64,000 nt of DNA from Pseudomonadota bacterium (GCA_023393635.1 JAEWKT010000041.1:62001-126000), one strand, 5' to 3'; positions 1 to 8,837 are shown, counted from the first letter of the stretch. Notes: generated by a model not told the origin, from the letters alone. Program-made: numbers and translations.

Positions 1-377
1 TTTTGCATAATTTGACCAGCAAATTTAGGGTACATTTGTTTAAAGTCTGCATTGGAGTCCATCAGGTGATGAATATCACGATGTAAAAACCGATACTTCC
101 ATAACTGCTGACTTAATGCCTGAAAATACTGCACCTTGTCATTTACAGTTAAAGCACGATCACTTGGCAAGCTAAGTACTGCAATGGTTTCATGCTGATA
201 GGTATCCATCAGCTCTTTAATGATTTCAGTTTTATTTCTAAAGTGATAATACAAATTGCCAGGGCTAATTCCCATGGCGGCTGCAATATGATTGGTGGTG
301 ACTGTCCTTTCGCCACGCTCATTAAATAGCGCAAGACTAATGTGTAAAATACGATCACGGGTTTTTAATGGCTTCAA
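1..377 (-). CDS. TetR-family transcriptional regulator (3' part cut off by window edge)
   Basis: The reverse strand reads an N-terminal TetR helix-turn-helix: a TRDRILHISLALFNERG helix, then TTNHIAAAMGISPGNLYYHF, the classic recognition-helix signature, followed by a ligand-domain start. About 125 residues are visible and the C terminus lies off the window. No ATG is available; the likely start is TTG at 377-375, nine bases after an AGGA ribosome site and just after an in-frame TGA. It is divergent from the aldehyde dehydrogenase gene, and a 20-bp palindrome sits in that gene's promoter, so I infer that it represses the neighbour, probably responding to a hydrophobic aldehyde, acid or CoA ester. 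The family is certain; the ligand is unknown. Confidence 0.85.
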   Translation of the reverse strand, partial: MKPLKTRDRILHISLALFNERGERTVTTNHIAAAMGISPGNLYYHFRNKTEIIKELMDTYQHETIAVLSLPSDRALTVNDKVQYFQALSQQLWKYRFLHRDIHHLMDSNADFKQMYPKFAGQIMQ

Positions 378-437
378 AATAGCTCATCCTAATTGCAATT
401 GAATAGCTGCTAACTTCAGGGGGTTATCAAAAAGCTA

Positions 438-466
438 TTGACACTTTAGAGCATTTGCTCTAAAAA
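438..466 (+). promoter_or_regulatory. Aldehyde dehydrogenase promoter with embedded TetR-type operator
   Basis: A perfect -35 box TTGACA (438-443) is followed after 17 bases by TAAAAA (461-466) as a plausible -10. Between and partly over them lies the palindrome TTTAGAGCA-TT-TGCTCTAAA (445-464), with perfect 9-bp arms. An operator between -35 and -10 is the standard position for repression by a TetR dimer, and a tetR gene is divergent here. The match to the regulator is inference. Confidence 0.7.
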
Positions 467-503
467 TCAACTTAATCTATTAAGTTTGGCCTCATGTATT
501 ATT

Positions 504-1955
504 ATGAACAGCTTGTCATCTCCTGTCAGTGTACAAAACACGTTGCCGCCTGAAATTCAACATATGCACGACGCGCTTATAGCGCAAAAAGCGGCATATT
601 TACAAAATACCGTTCCATCAGCCCATGAGCGTATTGAACGCCTTGCACGACTACGCCGCACCCTGGTCAAATATCAGGATGAATTTGCAACCGCCATTTC
701 CAAAGACTATGGCAATCGTTCAATCCATGAAACCAAAATTGGTGAAGTACTCACCTGTCTGGAACAGTGTACCTATTATAGCAAACACTTAAGCAGTTGG
801 ATGAAACCTTCCAAGCGTCATGTGTCTGCATTGCATCAACCTGCAAAAGCATGGGTACAATATCAGCCACTGGGCGTGATAGGTATTATTGCACCATGGA
901 ATTATCCACTGGTATTGTCCGTTGGCCCACTAATTTGCGCGCTGGCGGCTGGCAACCATGCCATGATCAAAATTTCCAGCTCATCGCATCACTTTGGCAA
1001 AGTGCTTGAACGCGCCTTGGCAGAAGTATTTCCAAATGATCTGGTCACAGTGATCAATGGTGGCGGGGCAATCTCTGATGCATTTTGTCGCTTGCCATTT
1101 GATAAAATGATCTTTACGGGCTCACCAAATGTGGGTAAAACCGTTATGGCTGCGGCTGCCGAAAACCTGGTGCCTGTTATTTTGGAATTAGGTGGCAAGT
1201 CGCCAGCAATCATCCACTCTTCCATGTCGCTTAAAGATGCAGCACAGCGTATTGCAGCTGGTAAGTTCTGGAATGCAGGCCAGACCTGTGTGGCACCAGA
1301 TTATGTACTGCTACCACGTGGCACTACCCAGGAATTTGTTGCGCACATGCGCCATTTTGCGACCACGATGTACCCCACGCTGCGTGATAATCCAGATTAC
1401 ACCAGCATTATCAATGATCGACAATATACCCGTATTCAACGTTATTTAGATAATGCACGTGAACAAGGCGCTGAGTTTTTTGAAATTAACCCAGCCAGTG
1501 AGCAGCTTGAAGACGTGCGTAAAGTACCACCAACACTGATTGCAAACGTTAATGACAGCATGGATATTTGCCAGCAAGAACTATTTGGCCCTGTGCTGCC
1601 CATCATGGAATATGACAACATTGATGAAGCCATTCGCTACATCAACGCGCGTCCACGTCCATTGGCCTTATATTATTTTGATTATAATACCGATCGCGCT
1701 GAATACTTAGCACGTCGTACCCATTCTGGTCATTTTGGCATTAATCAGGTGCTGACCCATGTGGCGCAAGATGATCTGCCATTTGGTGGGGTTGGCAACT
1801 CGGGAATGGGCAAGTATCATGGCCCTGAAGGTTTCTTTAGCCTGAGCCATGAGCGGTCAGTAATGCTAAAGCCACGTTTTTATGCCTTTAAAATGATTTT
1901 GCCACCGTTTAACACCTCAATTCACAAGATTCTGCAAAAAACTTTAATGCGCTAG
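504..1955 (+). CDS. Aldehyde dehydrogenase, coniferyl-aldehyde/class 3 type
   Basis: NAD(P)-dependent oxidation of an aldehyde to the acid. The protein has the full ALDH fold: PWNYPL, FTGSPNVGK (cofactor loop), ELGGKSP with the general-base Glu near residue 228, and GQTC with the catalytic Cys near 262. The C terminus has a basic, hydrophobic tail after FGGVGNSGMGKYHG, as in class 3 and coniferyl-aldehyde dehydrogenases. Length (483 aa) fits. The start is uncertain: ATG at 504 gives a leader of about 30 bases but lacks a clear ribosome site; an in-frame TTG at 486 would add six residues. It is probably repressed by the divergent TetR protein through the palindrome at 445-464. Physiological substrates (long-chain, terpenoid or aromatic aldehydes) cannot be told from sequence. 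Confidence 0.88.
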   Translation: MNSLSSPVSVQNTLPPEIQHMHDALIAQKAAYLQNTVPSAHERIERLARLRRTLVKYQDEFATAISKDYGNRSIHETKIGEVLTCLEQCTYYSKHLSSWMKPSKRHVSALHQPAKAWVQYQPLGVIGIIAPWNYPLVLSVGPLICALAAGNHAMIKISSSSHHFGKVLERALAEVFPNDLVTVINGGGAISDAFCRLPFDKMIFTGSPNVGKTVMAAAAENLVPVILELGGKSPAIIHSSMSLKDAAQRIAAGKFWNAGQTCVAPDYVLLPRGTTQEFVAHMRHFATTMYPTLRDNPDYTSIINDRQYTRIQRYLDNAREQGAEFFEINPASEQLEDVRKVPPTLIANVNDSMDICQQELFGPVLPIMEYDNIDEAIRYINARPRPLALYYFDYNTDRAEYLARRTHSGHFGINQVLTHVAQDDLPFGGVGNSGMGKYHGPEGFFSLSHERSVMLKPRFYAFKMILPPFNTSIHKILQKTLMR

Positions 1956-1962
1956 TGAACTG

Positions 1963-2009
1963 GCAGGAACTTGCTCAAACAAATAAAAAGTGGTTTCTTC
2001 CTGCTTTTT
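1963..2009 (+). terminator. Possible terminator after aldehyde dehydrogenase
   Basis: GCAGGAA (1963-1969) pairs with TTCCTGC (1998-2004), followed directly by TTTTT. The stem is only 7 bp and the loop 28 bases, so this is a weak call. Confidence 0.4.
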
Positions 2010-2019
2010 ACTTGTGTTT

Positions 2020-2047
2020 GGGGCGTTTTTTTGATATAAAACGCCCC
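2020..2047. terminator. Perfect 10-bp hairpin between aldehyde dehydrogenase and rpmB
   Basis: GGGGCGTTTT (2020-2029) and AAAACGCCCC (2038-2047) are exact complements with an 8-base loop. No T-run follows on the plus strand, so it may be a transcription barrier or RNA-stability hairpin rather than a classic terminator. It lies about 70 bp ahead of rpmB. Confidence 0.35.
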
Positions 2048-2116
2048 TTGAATTTAATCAACCACTTTTTTGATTTGAAGGGCCGTTATACTCTGGCCTG
2101 ATCAATGGAGTTCACC

Positions 2117-2353
2117 ATGTCTAAGGTTTGCCAAGTTACCGGCAAGCGTCCAGTCGTTGGAAACAACGTCTCGCACGCCAACAACAAAACCAAACGCCGG
2201 TTCGAGCCGAACCTGCATCACCACCGTTTTTGGGTAGAAAGCGAAAAGCGTTTTGTACGTTTACGTTTAACCCCTAAAGGTATGCGTATTATCGATAAAT
2301 TGGGCATTGATAAGGTTCTTGCTGACCTGCGTGCTCAAGGTCAAAAGATCTAA
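2117..2353 (+). CDS. rpmB: 50S ribosomal protein L28
   Basis: Structural protein of the large ribosomal subunit. The 78-residue product begins SKVCQVTGKRPVVGNNVSHA and ends with the typical basic helix region; length equals the bacterial norm. I chose ATG at 2117 rather than an in-frame upstream start at 2105 because GGAG is correctly spaced before it and homologues begin with MSKVC. A TATACT -10 box lies at 2087-2092. rpmG follows after 12 bases, the usual rpmB-rpmG operon of gammaproteobacteria. Confidence 0.98.
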   Translation: MSKVCQVTGKRPVVGNNVSHANNKTKRRFEPNLHHHRFWVESEKRFVRLRLTPKGMRIIDKLGIDKVLADLRAQGQKI

Positions 2354-2365
2354 GGAGTCACAATC

Positions 2366-2521
2366 ATGCGCGATAAGATTCGTCTTGTATCAAGTGCTGG
2401 TACTGGTTATTTCTACACTACCACCAAAAACAAACGCACCATGCCTGAGAAAATGGAGATCAAAAAATTTGATCCTAAAATTCGTCAGCATGTCATCTTC
2501 AAAGAAGCCAAAATCAAGTAA
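2366..2521 (+). CDS. rpmG: 50S ribosomal protein L33
   Basis: Small large-subunit ribosomal protein. The 51-residue product starts MRDKIRLVSSAGTGYFYTT and ends in KEAKIK. It is the zinc-less form: no CxxC pairs are present. AAGGAG lies nine bases before the ATG. It is co-transcribed with rpmB (12-base gap) and followed by a strong terminator. Confidence 0.98.
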   Translation: MRDKIRLVSSAGTGYFYTTTKNKRTMPEKMEIKKFDPKIRQHVIFKEAKIK

Positions 2522-2536
2522 TCTGGTTTAGCTTCT

Positions 2537-2570
2537 AAAAAACGGCTCAACTTCTGAGCCGTTTTTTTTT
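2537..2570 (+). terminator. Rho-independent terminator of rpmB-rpmG
   Basis: AACGGCTCA / TGAGCCGTT perfect 9-bp stem with a 5-base loop, ending in an unbroken run of Ts to position 2570. Confidence 0.93.
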
Positions 2571-2693
2571 ACATTTTTTTTATGTACTTTTTTTTGTTTT
2601 GCTTTAATTCTTGTTTATTGCATTTTCTTTTCTTAGCTACTGTTATTTTTATACTTTTGATTATTTTAATGATGTTCAAACTGGGAGATTTTG

Positions 2694-4433
2694 GTGCCGC
2701 ATGAAGTTGACTTAATTGTCCTATTGGCCGCTGGTTTTGGTTTAGCCCTACTGTTTGGCTATATTGCTGCACGCTTTAAACTTCCTCCATTGATTGGTTA
2801 TTTGATTGCAGGGATTGTAATTAGCCCCAATACGCCAGGTATTGTGGGTGATCTTGACCTTGCCAACCAGCTTGCCGAGCTTGGTGTGATGTTTTTAATG
2901 TTTGGCGTGGGGATGCACTTTTCTTTATCCGATTTGTTTGCTGTACGCCGTATTGCCCTGCCAGGAGCCATGCTACAGATTGCCGTGGCAACCCTCATGG
3001 GCATGGGCATGAGTCTATGGTGGGGCTGGAGCATTGGTGCAGCACTGGTATTTGGGTTAAGCCTGTCTTGTGCCAGTACTGTCGTGCTACTAAAAGCCTT
3101 AAGTGATCGTGGTCTGCTTGACTCGGTTAATGGCCGTATTGCGGTTGGCTGGCTGCTGGTAGAAGATTTGGTCATGGTACTGGTGCTGGTACTGCTGCCT
3201 GCCTCTGCTGCGCTACTGGGCGGTGTGGTGCCTGTGATAGAAGGCCATCCTGTCCAGCAAAATATCTGGATTAGTCTGGGTCTGACCTTAATAAAAGTAG
3301 TGGCGTTTATTGCCTTTATGCTAATTATTGGCAAACGGCTTATTCCCAAAATTATGCTGCTGGTTGCACGTATTGGGTCACGTGAGTTATTTACCTTAAC
3401 GGTGGTGGCGTCTGCGGTTAGTATTGCCTATGGCTCATATGTGCTATTTGGCGTTTCCATGGCACTAGGTGCATTTTTTGCAGGCATGGTGGTTAAAGAA
3501 TCTGACTTTAGCCATCGTGCTGAAGTAGAAACATTGCCCTTACGCGAAATATTTTCCATTTTGTTTTTTGTTTCAGTAGGAATGCTGTTTAACCCAAGTA
3601 TTATTATTGATCAACCCTTACAGATATTAGGAGTGGTCGCTATTGTCATGATTGGTAAAACCATTGCTGCCATGGCGTTGGTGTTGTTTTTCCGCTATCC
3701 GCTCAATACGGCCTTAACCGTTGGTGCCAGTTTGGCGCAAATTGGCGAGTTTTCGTTTATTTTGGCGACCCTGGGTTTGTCGCTACAACTAATCACCTTA
3801 GAAGCACAAAACCTGATTATTGCCGCTGCACTGATTTCTATTACCTTTAACTCATTTATGTTTGCCGCGGTTGAACCTGCCCAGCGCTGGGTACGCGCCC
3901 GCTCACACCTGGCACGTTTGCTTGAACGCAGTAGCGATCCATTGGCCATGTTACCTGATGAAGTTGATCAGTCTTACCTTAAAAATCAGGTGGTCATTGT
4001 AGGCTATGGCGAGGTTGGCCGCCGTATTGCGCGTGCCCTACAGCAACAACAGGTTAAGGTGGTCATTGCCGAAGAAAATCGTGAAATTGTAGAAGATTTG
4101 CGCAATAAAGGCATTGCCGCAGTTTCAGGTAATGCCACCGAACCTGCGGTGCTGATTCAAGCGCATATTATGCATGCCAGTATGCTGGTGATTTCCCCAC
4201 GGGATTTATTGCAAGTGCGTCATATGGCAGAAATTGCGCGGCAGCTCAACCCCAACATTGAAATTATGCTCTGTGCTGAAACGACTGAAGAAGCACGCAT
4301 GCTAGAGCTAGAAGATATTGGTCGGGTGTATTATGCCAAATCCGAGATGGCTACCAATATGACCCATCACATCATGCTGCAAATGGGCTTTGATGCACGC
4401 ACAACAGATGAGCCTGGCCAAGTCAACACTTGA
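2694..4433 (+). CDS. ybaL: YbaL-type monovalent cation:proton antiporter (CPA2 family)
   Basis: Inner-membrane K+/H+ antiporter with a cytoplasmic regulatory domain. About twelve hydrophobic segments fill residues 5-390, with the CPA2 signature near LAELGVMFLMFGVGMHFS and WLLVEDLVMVLVLVLLP. A TrkA-N/RCK domain follows with the nucleotide-binding GYGEVG at about 436-441. Similarity to E. coli YbaL is closer than to KefB/KefC: no glutathione-gating region is obvious and there is no adjacent KefF/KefG partner. The start is probably GTG at 2694, seven bases after GGAG; TTG at 2691 is the alternative. Monocistronic, closed by a strong hairpin at 4464. Ion specificity is inferred from the family. 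Confidence 0.9.
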   Translation: MPHEVDLIVLLAAGFGLALLFGYIAARFKLPPLIGYLIAGIVISPNTPGIVGDLDLANQLAELGVMFLMFGVGMHFSLSDLFAVRRIALPGAMLQIAVATLMGMGMSLWWGWSIGAALVFGLSLSCASTVVLLKALSDRGLLDSVNGRIAVGWLLVEDLVMVLVLVLLPASAALLGGVVPVIEGHPVQQNIWISLGLTLIKVVAFIAFMLIIGKRLIPKIMLLVARIGSRELFTLTVVASAVSIAYGSYVLFGVSMALGAFFAGMVVKESDFSHRAEVETLPLREIFSILFFVSVGMLFNPSIIIDQPLQILGVVAIVMIGKTIAAMALVLFFRYPLNTALTVGASLAQIGEFSFILATLGLSLQLITLEAQNLIIAAALISITFNSFMFAAVEPAQRWVRARSHLARLLERSSDPLAMLPDEVDQSYLKNQVVIVGYGEVGRRIARALQQQQVKVVIAEENREIVEDLRNKGIAAVSGNATEPAVLIQAHIMHASMLVISPRDLLQVRHMAEIARQLNPNIEIMLCAETTEEARMLELEDIGRVYYAKSEMATNMTHHIMLQMGFDARTTDEPGQVNT

Positions 4434-4463
4434 AGATTAACGCTTGTTAAATCCCTAGCCCAT

Positions 4464-4496
4464 AAAAAAGCACTGAATTAAAATCAGTGCTTTTTT
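4464..4496 (+). terminator. Terminator after the antiporter gene
   Basis: AAAAAAGCACTGA pairs with TCAGTGCTTTTTT around a short AT loop. The A-tract/T-tract symmetry would let it work on both strands, serving also the minus-strand gene that ends at 4596. Confidence 0.88.
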
Positions 4497-4595
4497 AGTA
4501 GAATGGGTCACCGTAACAATTTGATTGAACCAGTTGGCAATACATCGTCTGGCTTAGTACACATGTTGAGTTTAAACACTTGAACAGCGTTTACC

Positions 4596-4877
4596 TTAAC
4601 TATAATTAGCAGGTTCTACATCAAATACCTGGGCATGCCAGCGCGCAGCCTGTTGTTCCATCATTAAATGAATGGCGGATTGCACCATATGCTGACCCAG
4701 CATTTGCGCATTATCGCCCAGTACTGCCTGAACTTGCTCAGAAAACTTAATGCTCAACAATGGCTCGTTGTCACTTCCTGATGGACGTAACACCAACTCA
4801 CCATCAGCCAACTGCACTAGCTCTAGTACGGTTTCGGTTGATTTGAGTAAATCTTTAATTTTTTCAATTGAAGCCAT
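4596..4877 (-). CDS. Conserved small protein of unknown function (93 aa)
   Basis: Not recognised. The product begins MASIEKIKDLLKSTETVLEL and continues with a LADGELVLRPSGSDNEPL stretch resembling a small beta region, then an amphipathic helix rich in Gln, Met and His (MVQSAIHLMMEQQAARW). No signal peptide, membrane segment or cysteine is present, so it is likely cytoplasmic. ATG at 4877 is chosen because GGAG lies six bases upstream; an in-frame start at 4889 lacks one. It stands alone between convergent and unrelated genes. Confidence 0.75.
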   Translation of the reverse strand: MASIEKIKDLLKSTETVLELVQLADGELVLRPSGSDNEPLLSIKFSEQVQAVLGDNAQMLGQHMVQSAIHLMMEQQAARWHAQVFDVEPANYS

Positions 4878-5060
4878 GATGTTCTCCACACTTACTGCAT
4901 CCCCAATACAATTCCTTCATCAATCATGCTTTATACCACCTTACAGTGATAAGCCAATGAAGCAGTCGCGCTGATGCATACTAAAGGTTTCTTATAAACA
5001 ACAATGCGACCAAACCGAGCAATTTTCAAGGGTGAAAGCGATCTTTTTGGTGAAATAAAC

Positions 5061-5567
5061 TTAAAACTCTACCATTTCATCACGAAAGTTCTCAATAAGC
5101 TGAGTTAATTCGCGTTGCCATTCTTTTAGCAATACCACATCAGGCAACCAGGACTGCGCCCCTTGAGTTACTTTTAAAATTAACTGCGAAGAGGCCTCTT
5201 CTTCTGCCATGGCAGCAGGCGGCTCTGGGGCATATTGACAGGCCAGATAAGCCCGATTCAAATGCGCCAAAAACCCGTTTTGACTATGCTGCTGCAAGAT
5301 AATAATTTCTGGGGAAACCTGCCCACGCGCAGTCATTTTTTCCTGAATACTATTTAAACTCGGCCTGATATCATCCAGCTTATAATAGCGTACCAACTCT
5401 TGTAAAAAAGCCAGTACAGCACCTTGCAAGTGAAACACAGCCGCTTCGCGCGCGCCCTGTGCCTGTTGCAGGGCTTGCGCGCTATCAGCTTGTTGGCAAG
5501 CCAAACGGGCAAAATATAATTTCTGGTTGGTTCGATCAGCATGATAACGAGCGACGCGTGACATCAT
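5061..5567 (-). CDS. DUF6586-like protein
   Basis: A 168-residue, mostly helical, soluble protein. The DRTNQKLYFARLA start and the GAREAAVFHLQGAVLAFLQELVRYY block resemble a family found near topA in pseudomonads (DUF6586 as I recall it). No enzyme motif is visible. Here topA is 13 kb away, so that neighbourhood is broken. The gene is divergent from the nitronate monooxygenase gene; the shared upstream region carries TATAAT at 5587-5592. Function is unknown; the family name is from memory and moderately sure. Confidence 0.75.
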   Translation of the reverse strand: MMSRVARYHADRTNQKLYFARLACQQADSAQALQQAQGAREAAVFHLQGAVLAFLQELVRYYKLDDIRPSLNSIQEKMTARGQVSPEIIILQQHSQNGFLAHLNRAYLACQYAPEPPAAMAEEEASSQLILKVTQGAQSWLPDVVLLKEWQRELTQLIENFRDEMVEF

Positions 5568-5719
5568 TTTTCTCGGCTAAAGTCGCTATAATAGATTTAT
5601 TTCTGCCCCAACTATAGTTTTTTTTACGGTCAGCAACCTGTTTTTAGGGTATTGGTTTTTAAGATGTTGGCTTTACGACTTTAGTTTTTGCCATTTTTTA
5701 CTTTTGAGATTGTTTAAGT

Positions 5720-6763
5720 ATGCAAACCTGCCTTACTACGTTGCTGGGCATCCAGTATCCCATTATATTGCCTGGCATGAGCTGGATTTCAACGCCAGAG
5801 CTGGTTGCTGCAGTGAGTAATGCGGGCGGTTTGGGCATACTGGCATTAGGTCCATTGAGTCCAGAACAAACCCGTGATGCTATTTTACAAATTCGTCGTT
5901 TAACCGATAAGCCATTTGGCGTGGGCTGTACTTTATTAATGCCAGGTGCCAATGAAAATGCCGAGGTTGCGCTGGAGCTACAAGTGCCTGTGATTAATTT
6001 CTCATTAGGCAAAGGGGATTGGCTCATTAAACGTTGCCATGCTTATGGTGGCAAAACCATTGCCACCGTGACCACCGCCAAACACGCGCTGGCCGCACAG
6101 CAACAAGGTGCAGATGTCATTATGGCAACGGGTCATGAAGCTGCAGCCCATGGTGGTGATGTGACTTCACTGGTATTGGTGCCAAGCTTAGTGGATGCGC
6201 TTCATATTCCTGTTATTGCCTGTGGTGGCTTTGCTGATGGTCGTGGCTTACTCGCTGCCCTGTCCCTGGGAGCCTCAGGCATTGCCATGGGTTCACGCTT
6301 TGCCACCTGTGCCGAAAGTCCTGTGCATCAACATACCAAGCAGACTGTACTGCAAAAAGATCAGCATGCAACGATTTATTCTTCCAATTTTGATGGGTTG
6401 CCTGCCCGATATATGCAAACGCCTACGGCAAATAAGCTCACAAAAAAACCAATGAATTTTTTTGTGGCCGCGTGGCAAGCCATGCTTGCAGCAAGGCAAC
6501 TCAATATTTCATTGTGGAAAATTATGGCAGGTTTGGTAGTGGAGCCAGCAAAAATTCGTTTACTGGCTTGTTTTGGTGCAGCAACGCCACGCCTAAAAGC
6601 CGCTACTGAACAAGGTGATTTAAAAAATGGGATGCAATTTATTGGTCAATCACAAGGGTTAATTCATGATATTCCTACTGCCCAAGTACTGGTTGAGCGA
6701 ATTATTGCTGAGGCACAGCATCATCAGCAAATAGTTAACGCAGCACTTTTAAATAGTCACTAG
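5720..6763 (+). CDS. Nitronate monooxygenase / 2-nitropropane dioxygenase family flavoprotein
   Basis: FMN-dependent TIM-barrel enzyme that typically oxidises alkyl nitronates. The N-terminal YPIILPGMSW, NAGGLGILALG, the GHEAAAHGG phosphate/active-site segment near residue 138, ACGGFADGRGLLAAL and ASGIAMGSRFATC are all family landmarks in the right order. Length of 347 aa is typical. The ribosome site is weak (GAG about 12 bases upstream). The family also contains flavoproteins acting in fatty-acid metabolism (FabK-like), so the natural substrate is open. It is transcribed alone and divergently from the DUF6586-like gene. Confidence 0.87.
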   Translation: MQTCLTTLLGIQYPIILPGMSWISTPELVAAVSNAGGLGILALGPLSPEQTRDAILQIRRLTDKPFGVGCTLLMPGANENAEVALELQVPVINFSLGKGDWLIKRCHAYGGKTIATVTTAKHALAAQQQGADVIMATGHEAAAHGGDVTSLVLVPSLVDALHIPVIACGGFADGRGLLAALSLGASGIAMGSRFATCAESPVHQHTKQTVLQKDQHATIYSSNFDGLPARYMQTPTANKLTKKPMNFFVAAWQAMLAARQLNISLWKIMAGLVVEPAKIRLLACFGAATPRLKAATEQGDLKNGMQFIGQSQGLIHDIPTAQVLVERIIAEAQHHQQIVNAALLNSH

Positions 6764-7121
6764 GGCTGCTACCAAGCAACCGATTTAGTACCAGTGAGAT
6801 CACTGCTATTTAAAATAATTGGTATGGCCATATTAAGTACTGAAATAAAGCGTTAAGAAGTAGCTACAACATGATTTAGCTACTTCTTTAATCATTGATC
6901 AATTTATAATGTAACAAATTAGCCAAATTACTCTTATAGAAGCCGTATAAGGTTACGTTTATCACCATCAATACATAAAAGCGCACAATTTAACCGAAAA
7001 GCTCAACCCACTTCTTTAGCAAAGTGATGAATGATAACGCTATCCGCCATAGTCTTAATTGCCTACAGCGGCTCAGCTTTACATAGACTAGGCTTTATAT
7101 AAATGATGCTGGAGAAGAATA
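6764..7121. other. Gene-free stretch between nitronate monooxygenase and OmpA-domain genes
   Basis: No coding frame is supported. It holds the palindrome CAGTGA-GA-TCACTG (6792-6805), a 12-bp hairpin (6855-6888) and, just before the next gene, an AT-rich TATATAAAT that could be a -10 box. Confidence 0.6.
6855..6888 (+). terminator. 12-bp perfect hairpin, possible terminator
   Basis: AAGAAGTAGCTA (6855-6866) and TAGCTACTTCTT (6877-6888) are exact complements around a 10-base loop. The following tail is only TAATCATT, so termination would be weak. Confidence 0.45.
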
Positions 7122-8705
7122 ATGGCTTTAAATCCGATTGATCTATTAAAAGATCGCGTTACCCCGCAAGTTATTGCACAAAACGACCATGAAGCTAGTA
7201 GCAAATCGGCACTGCTTGATCAGTTTTATCCAGTGCTACTGGCTTATTTTTCTCACCAACCGCACGCTTATGACTTTGCCCTAAACAACAGTAATGCAAC
7301 ATTTTTAGATATATTGCCCAAGCAAACGGCCACTGCTTCATTTAATCAATTATTAGAAGAATACTCACGCCATCATAATCTACCTGTCACCACAATTGAG
7401 CCTTTACTAAATCGTAGCGTGCATTTAAGTGCGCAGGCCTTGCAAGCCGATGCAGGCACCACTGGTGTGCATGAACATTTACGTAATTATTTGCCTGTCA
7501 TTGTCAGTGCCATTCCAGCCTGGGCAACCACCATTTTAAGTACCTTGGGCCTTGCTGCTTTATTTACCCCGCAGGCTAACGCTGCCGCAGCAGCCACAAT
7601 GCCGCATGATAATACCAAGCAAATGCCTGTTGATGGCACAACCAATGATTTTAAAAAGCTGATTCCGTGGATCATGCTGATTATTTTCTTACTGCTACTC
7701 CTGCTGTTCTGGCGCAGTTGCCAGCATAAAGAACCGCTACCAGTTAGCCCACAACCGACACCAGTAAATGACAATAGCAATGCCATGACAGCACTTGCGC
7801 CTGCCAGTCTGGCACTGACCTCTGGCGAGGGTAGCAATTTGTTGGCATGTAACGCCAACGCAGGTAATTCAGGCTTAAGTGCGGTCATTAGTAATGCAGT
7901 GACCCGTGTATTTGGTAGTCAGCGTACTTGTAATGTGCAAGTAGATCAGGCTTATAACACCATGCTGCCAGGACAAAATAAAATTGAAGAAATTCTAACC
8001 AGCGTTAAAGGAACTCCAAATGCCAGCATTGTGTGGACTGGCAACCAAATTGTGGTTAATGCGCCAAATCCAGACGATATCACTCGCTTAGTTGAGGGTA
8101 TTAAAGGGATGGCACCAGAGCTTAGCGTGGTTGCAGCACCACCACTAAATATTGATCAATCAGTTAACAGCAGTATTACTGAGGCTCAAAATGCGCTGTC
8201 CAGTTTGCGTGATCCTGTCCGTCCAGAAGATGTTGCGCGTGCCTTAAACCTACAAATTATTAACTTTGCCACTGATTCTGCCACCATTCCTGAGCAAAAC
8301 AAACCCGTGCTTGATCAGGCGGCGACCTTAATTCAACAAACTGGCGATGTGGCTTTGGTAGTAGAAGGCTATACCGACTCAACTGGTGATGCTGCCTATA
8401 ACAAAACCTTATCGCAACAACGTGCACAATCTGTGATTGATTATCTGGTTAGCCGCGGTGTAAATGCGAATAAACTATCTGCCATGGGTTATGGACAAAA
8501 CAATCCCGTTGCTGACAACGTGACCGAACAGGGTAAATTCCGTAATCGTCGCATTGAGTTTAGAGTAACCAATACACAAACAGGAACTACGCAACATGTA
8601 GATGAAAATACTGCACAAACTTCAACTGCTGAGCAATCTGTAATGCCAGATGATGACAGCACAGTGATTGCCACAGGTACTGGTTCAGCACCTGCTAACC
8701 CTTAA
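7122..8705 (+). CDS. Inner-membrane-anchored protein with C-terminal OmpA/MotB peptidoglycan-binding domain
   Basis: The 527-residue protein has three parts. Residues 1-175 are soluble with no signal peptide. A single strong membrane segment, IPWIMLIIFLLLLLLFW, lies near 181-197. A periplasmic part follows: a BON-like region (about 265-345) and an OmpA domain (about 375-485) with INFATDSATIP, EGYTDSTGD and FRNRRIEFRV. In the family, this domain binds diaminopimelate in peptidoglycan, so the protein should tether the inner membrane to the wall with its N terminus in the cytoplasm. The tail is Thr/Ser-rich. GGAG is seven bases before the ATG. It is monocistronic. It is not a beta-barrel OmpA, and it lacks the short cytoplasmic N terminus of MotB. 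Confidence 0.85.
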   Translation: MALNPIDLLKDRVTPQVIAQNDHEASSKSALLDQFYPVLLAYFSHQPHAYDFALNNSNATFLDILPKQTATASFNQLLEEYSRHHNLPVTTIEPLLNRSVHLSAQALQADAGTTGVHEHLRNYLPVIVSAIPAWATTILSTLGLAALFTPQANAAAAATMPHDNTKQMPVDGTTNDFKKLIPWIMLIIFLLLLLLFWRSCQHKEPLPVSPQPTPVNDNSNAMTALAPASLALTSGEGSNLLACNANAGNSGLSAVISNAVTRVFGSQRTCNVQVDQAYNTMLPGQNKIEEILTSVKGTPNASIVWTGNQIVVNAPNPDDITRLVEGIKGMAPELSVVAAPPLNIDQSVNSSITEAQNALSSLRDPVRPEDVARALNLQIINFATDSATIPEQNKPVLDQAATLIQQTGDVALVVEGYTDSTGDAAYNKTLSQQRAQSVIDYLVSRGVNANKLSAMGYGQNNPVADNVTEQGKFRNRRIEFRVTNTQTGTTQHVDENTAQTSTAEQSVMPDDDSTVIATGTGSAPANP

Positions 8706-8746
8706 ACCTAATTAAGTTAACGTTTGGGTATTAAAGCATTAGATTT

Positions 8747-8785
8747 AAAAAGACGCTGCCAGTGAATATGACTGGCGGCGTTTTT
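8747..8785 (+). terminator. Terminator after the OmpA-domain gene
   Basis: ACGCTGCCAGT (8753-8763) pairs with ACTGGCGGCGT (8771-8781, one G-T pair), followed by TTTT and preceded by an A-tract. It separates this gene from convergent hemF. Confidence 0.88.
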
Positions 8786-8837
8786 AATGAATGAGTTTTA
8801 TTGGGCTAGATTTATAGTTATTTTAAGCGGGTTTAAC

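Noticed and set aside
2798..3349. 183-codon open frame on the minus strand
   Set aside because: Lies wholly antisense to the antiporter gene, is Ser/Thr/Pro-rich and has no family resemblance; a shadow of the real frame.
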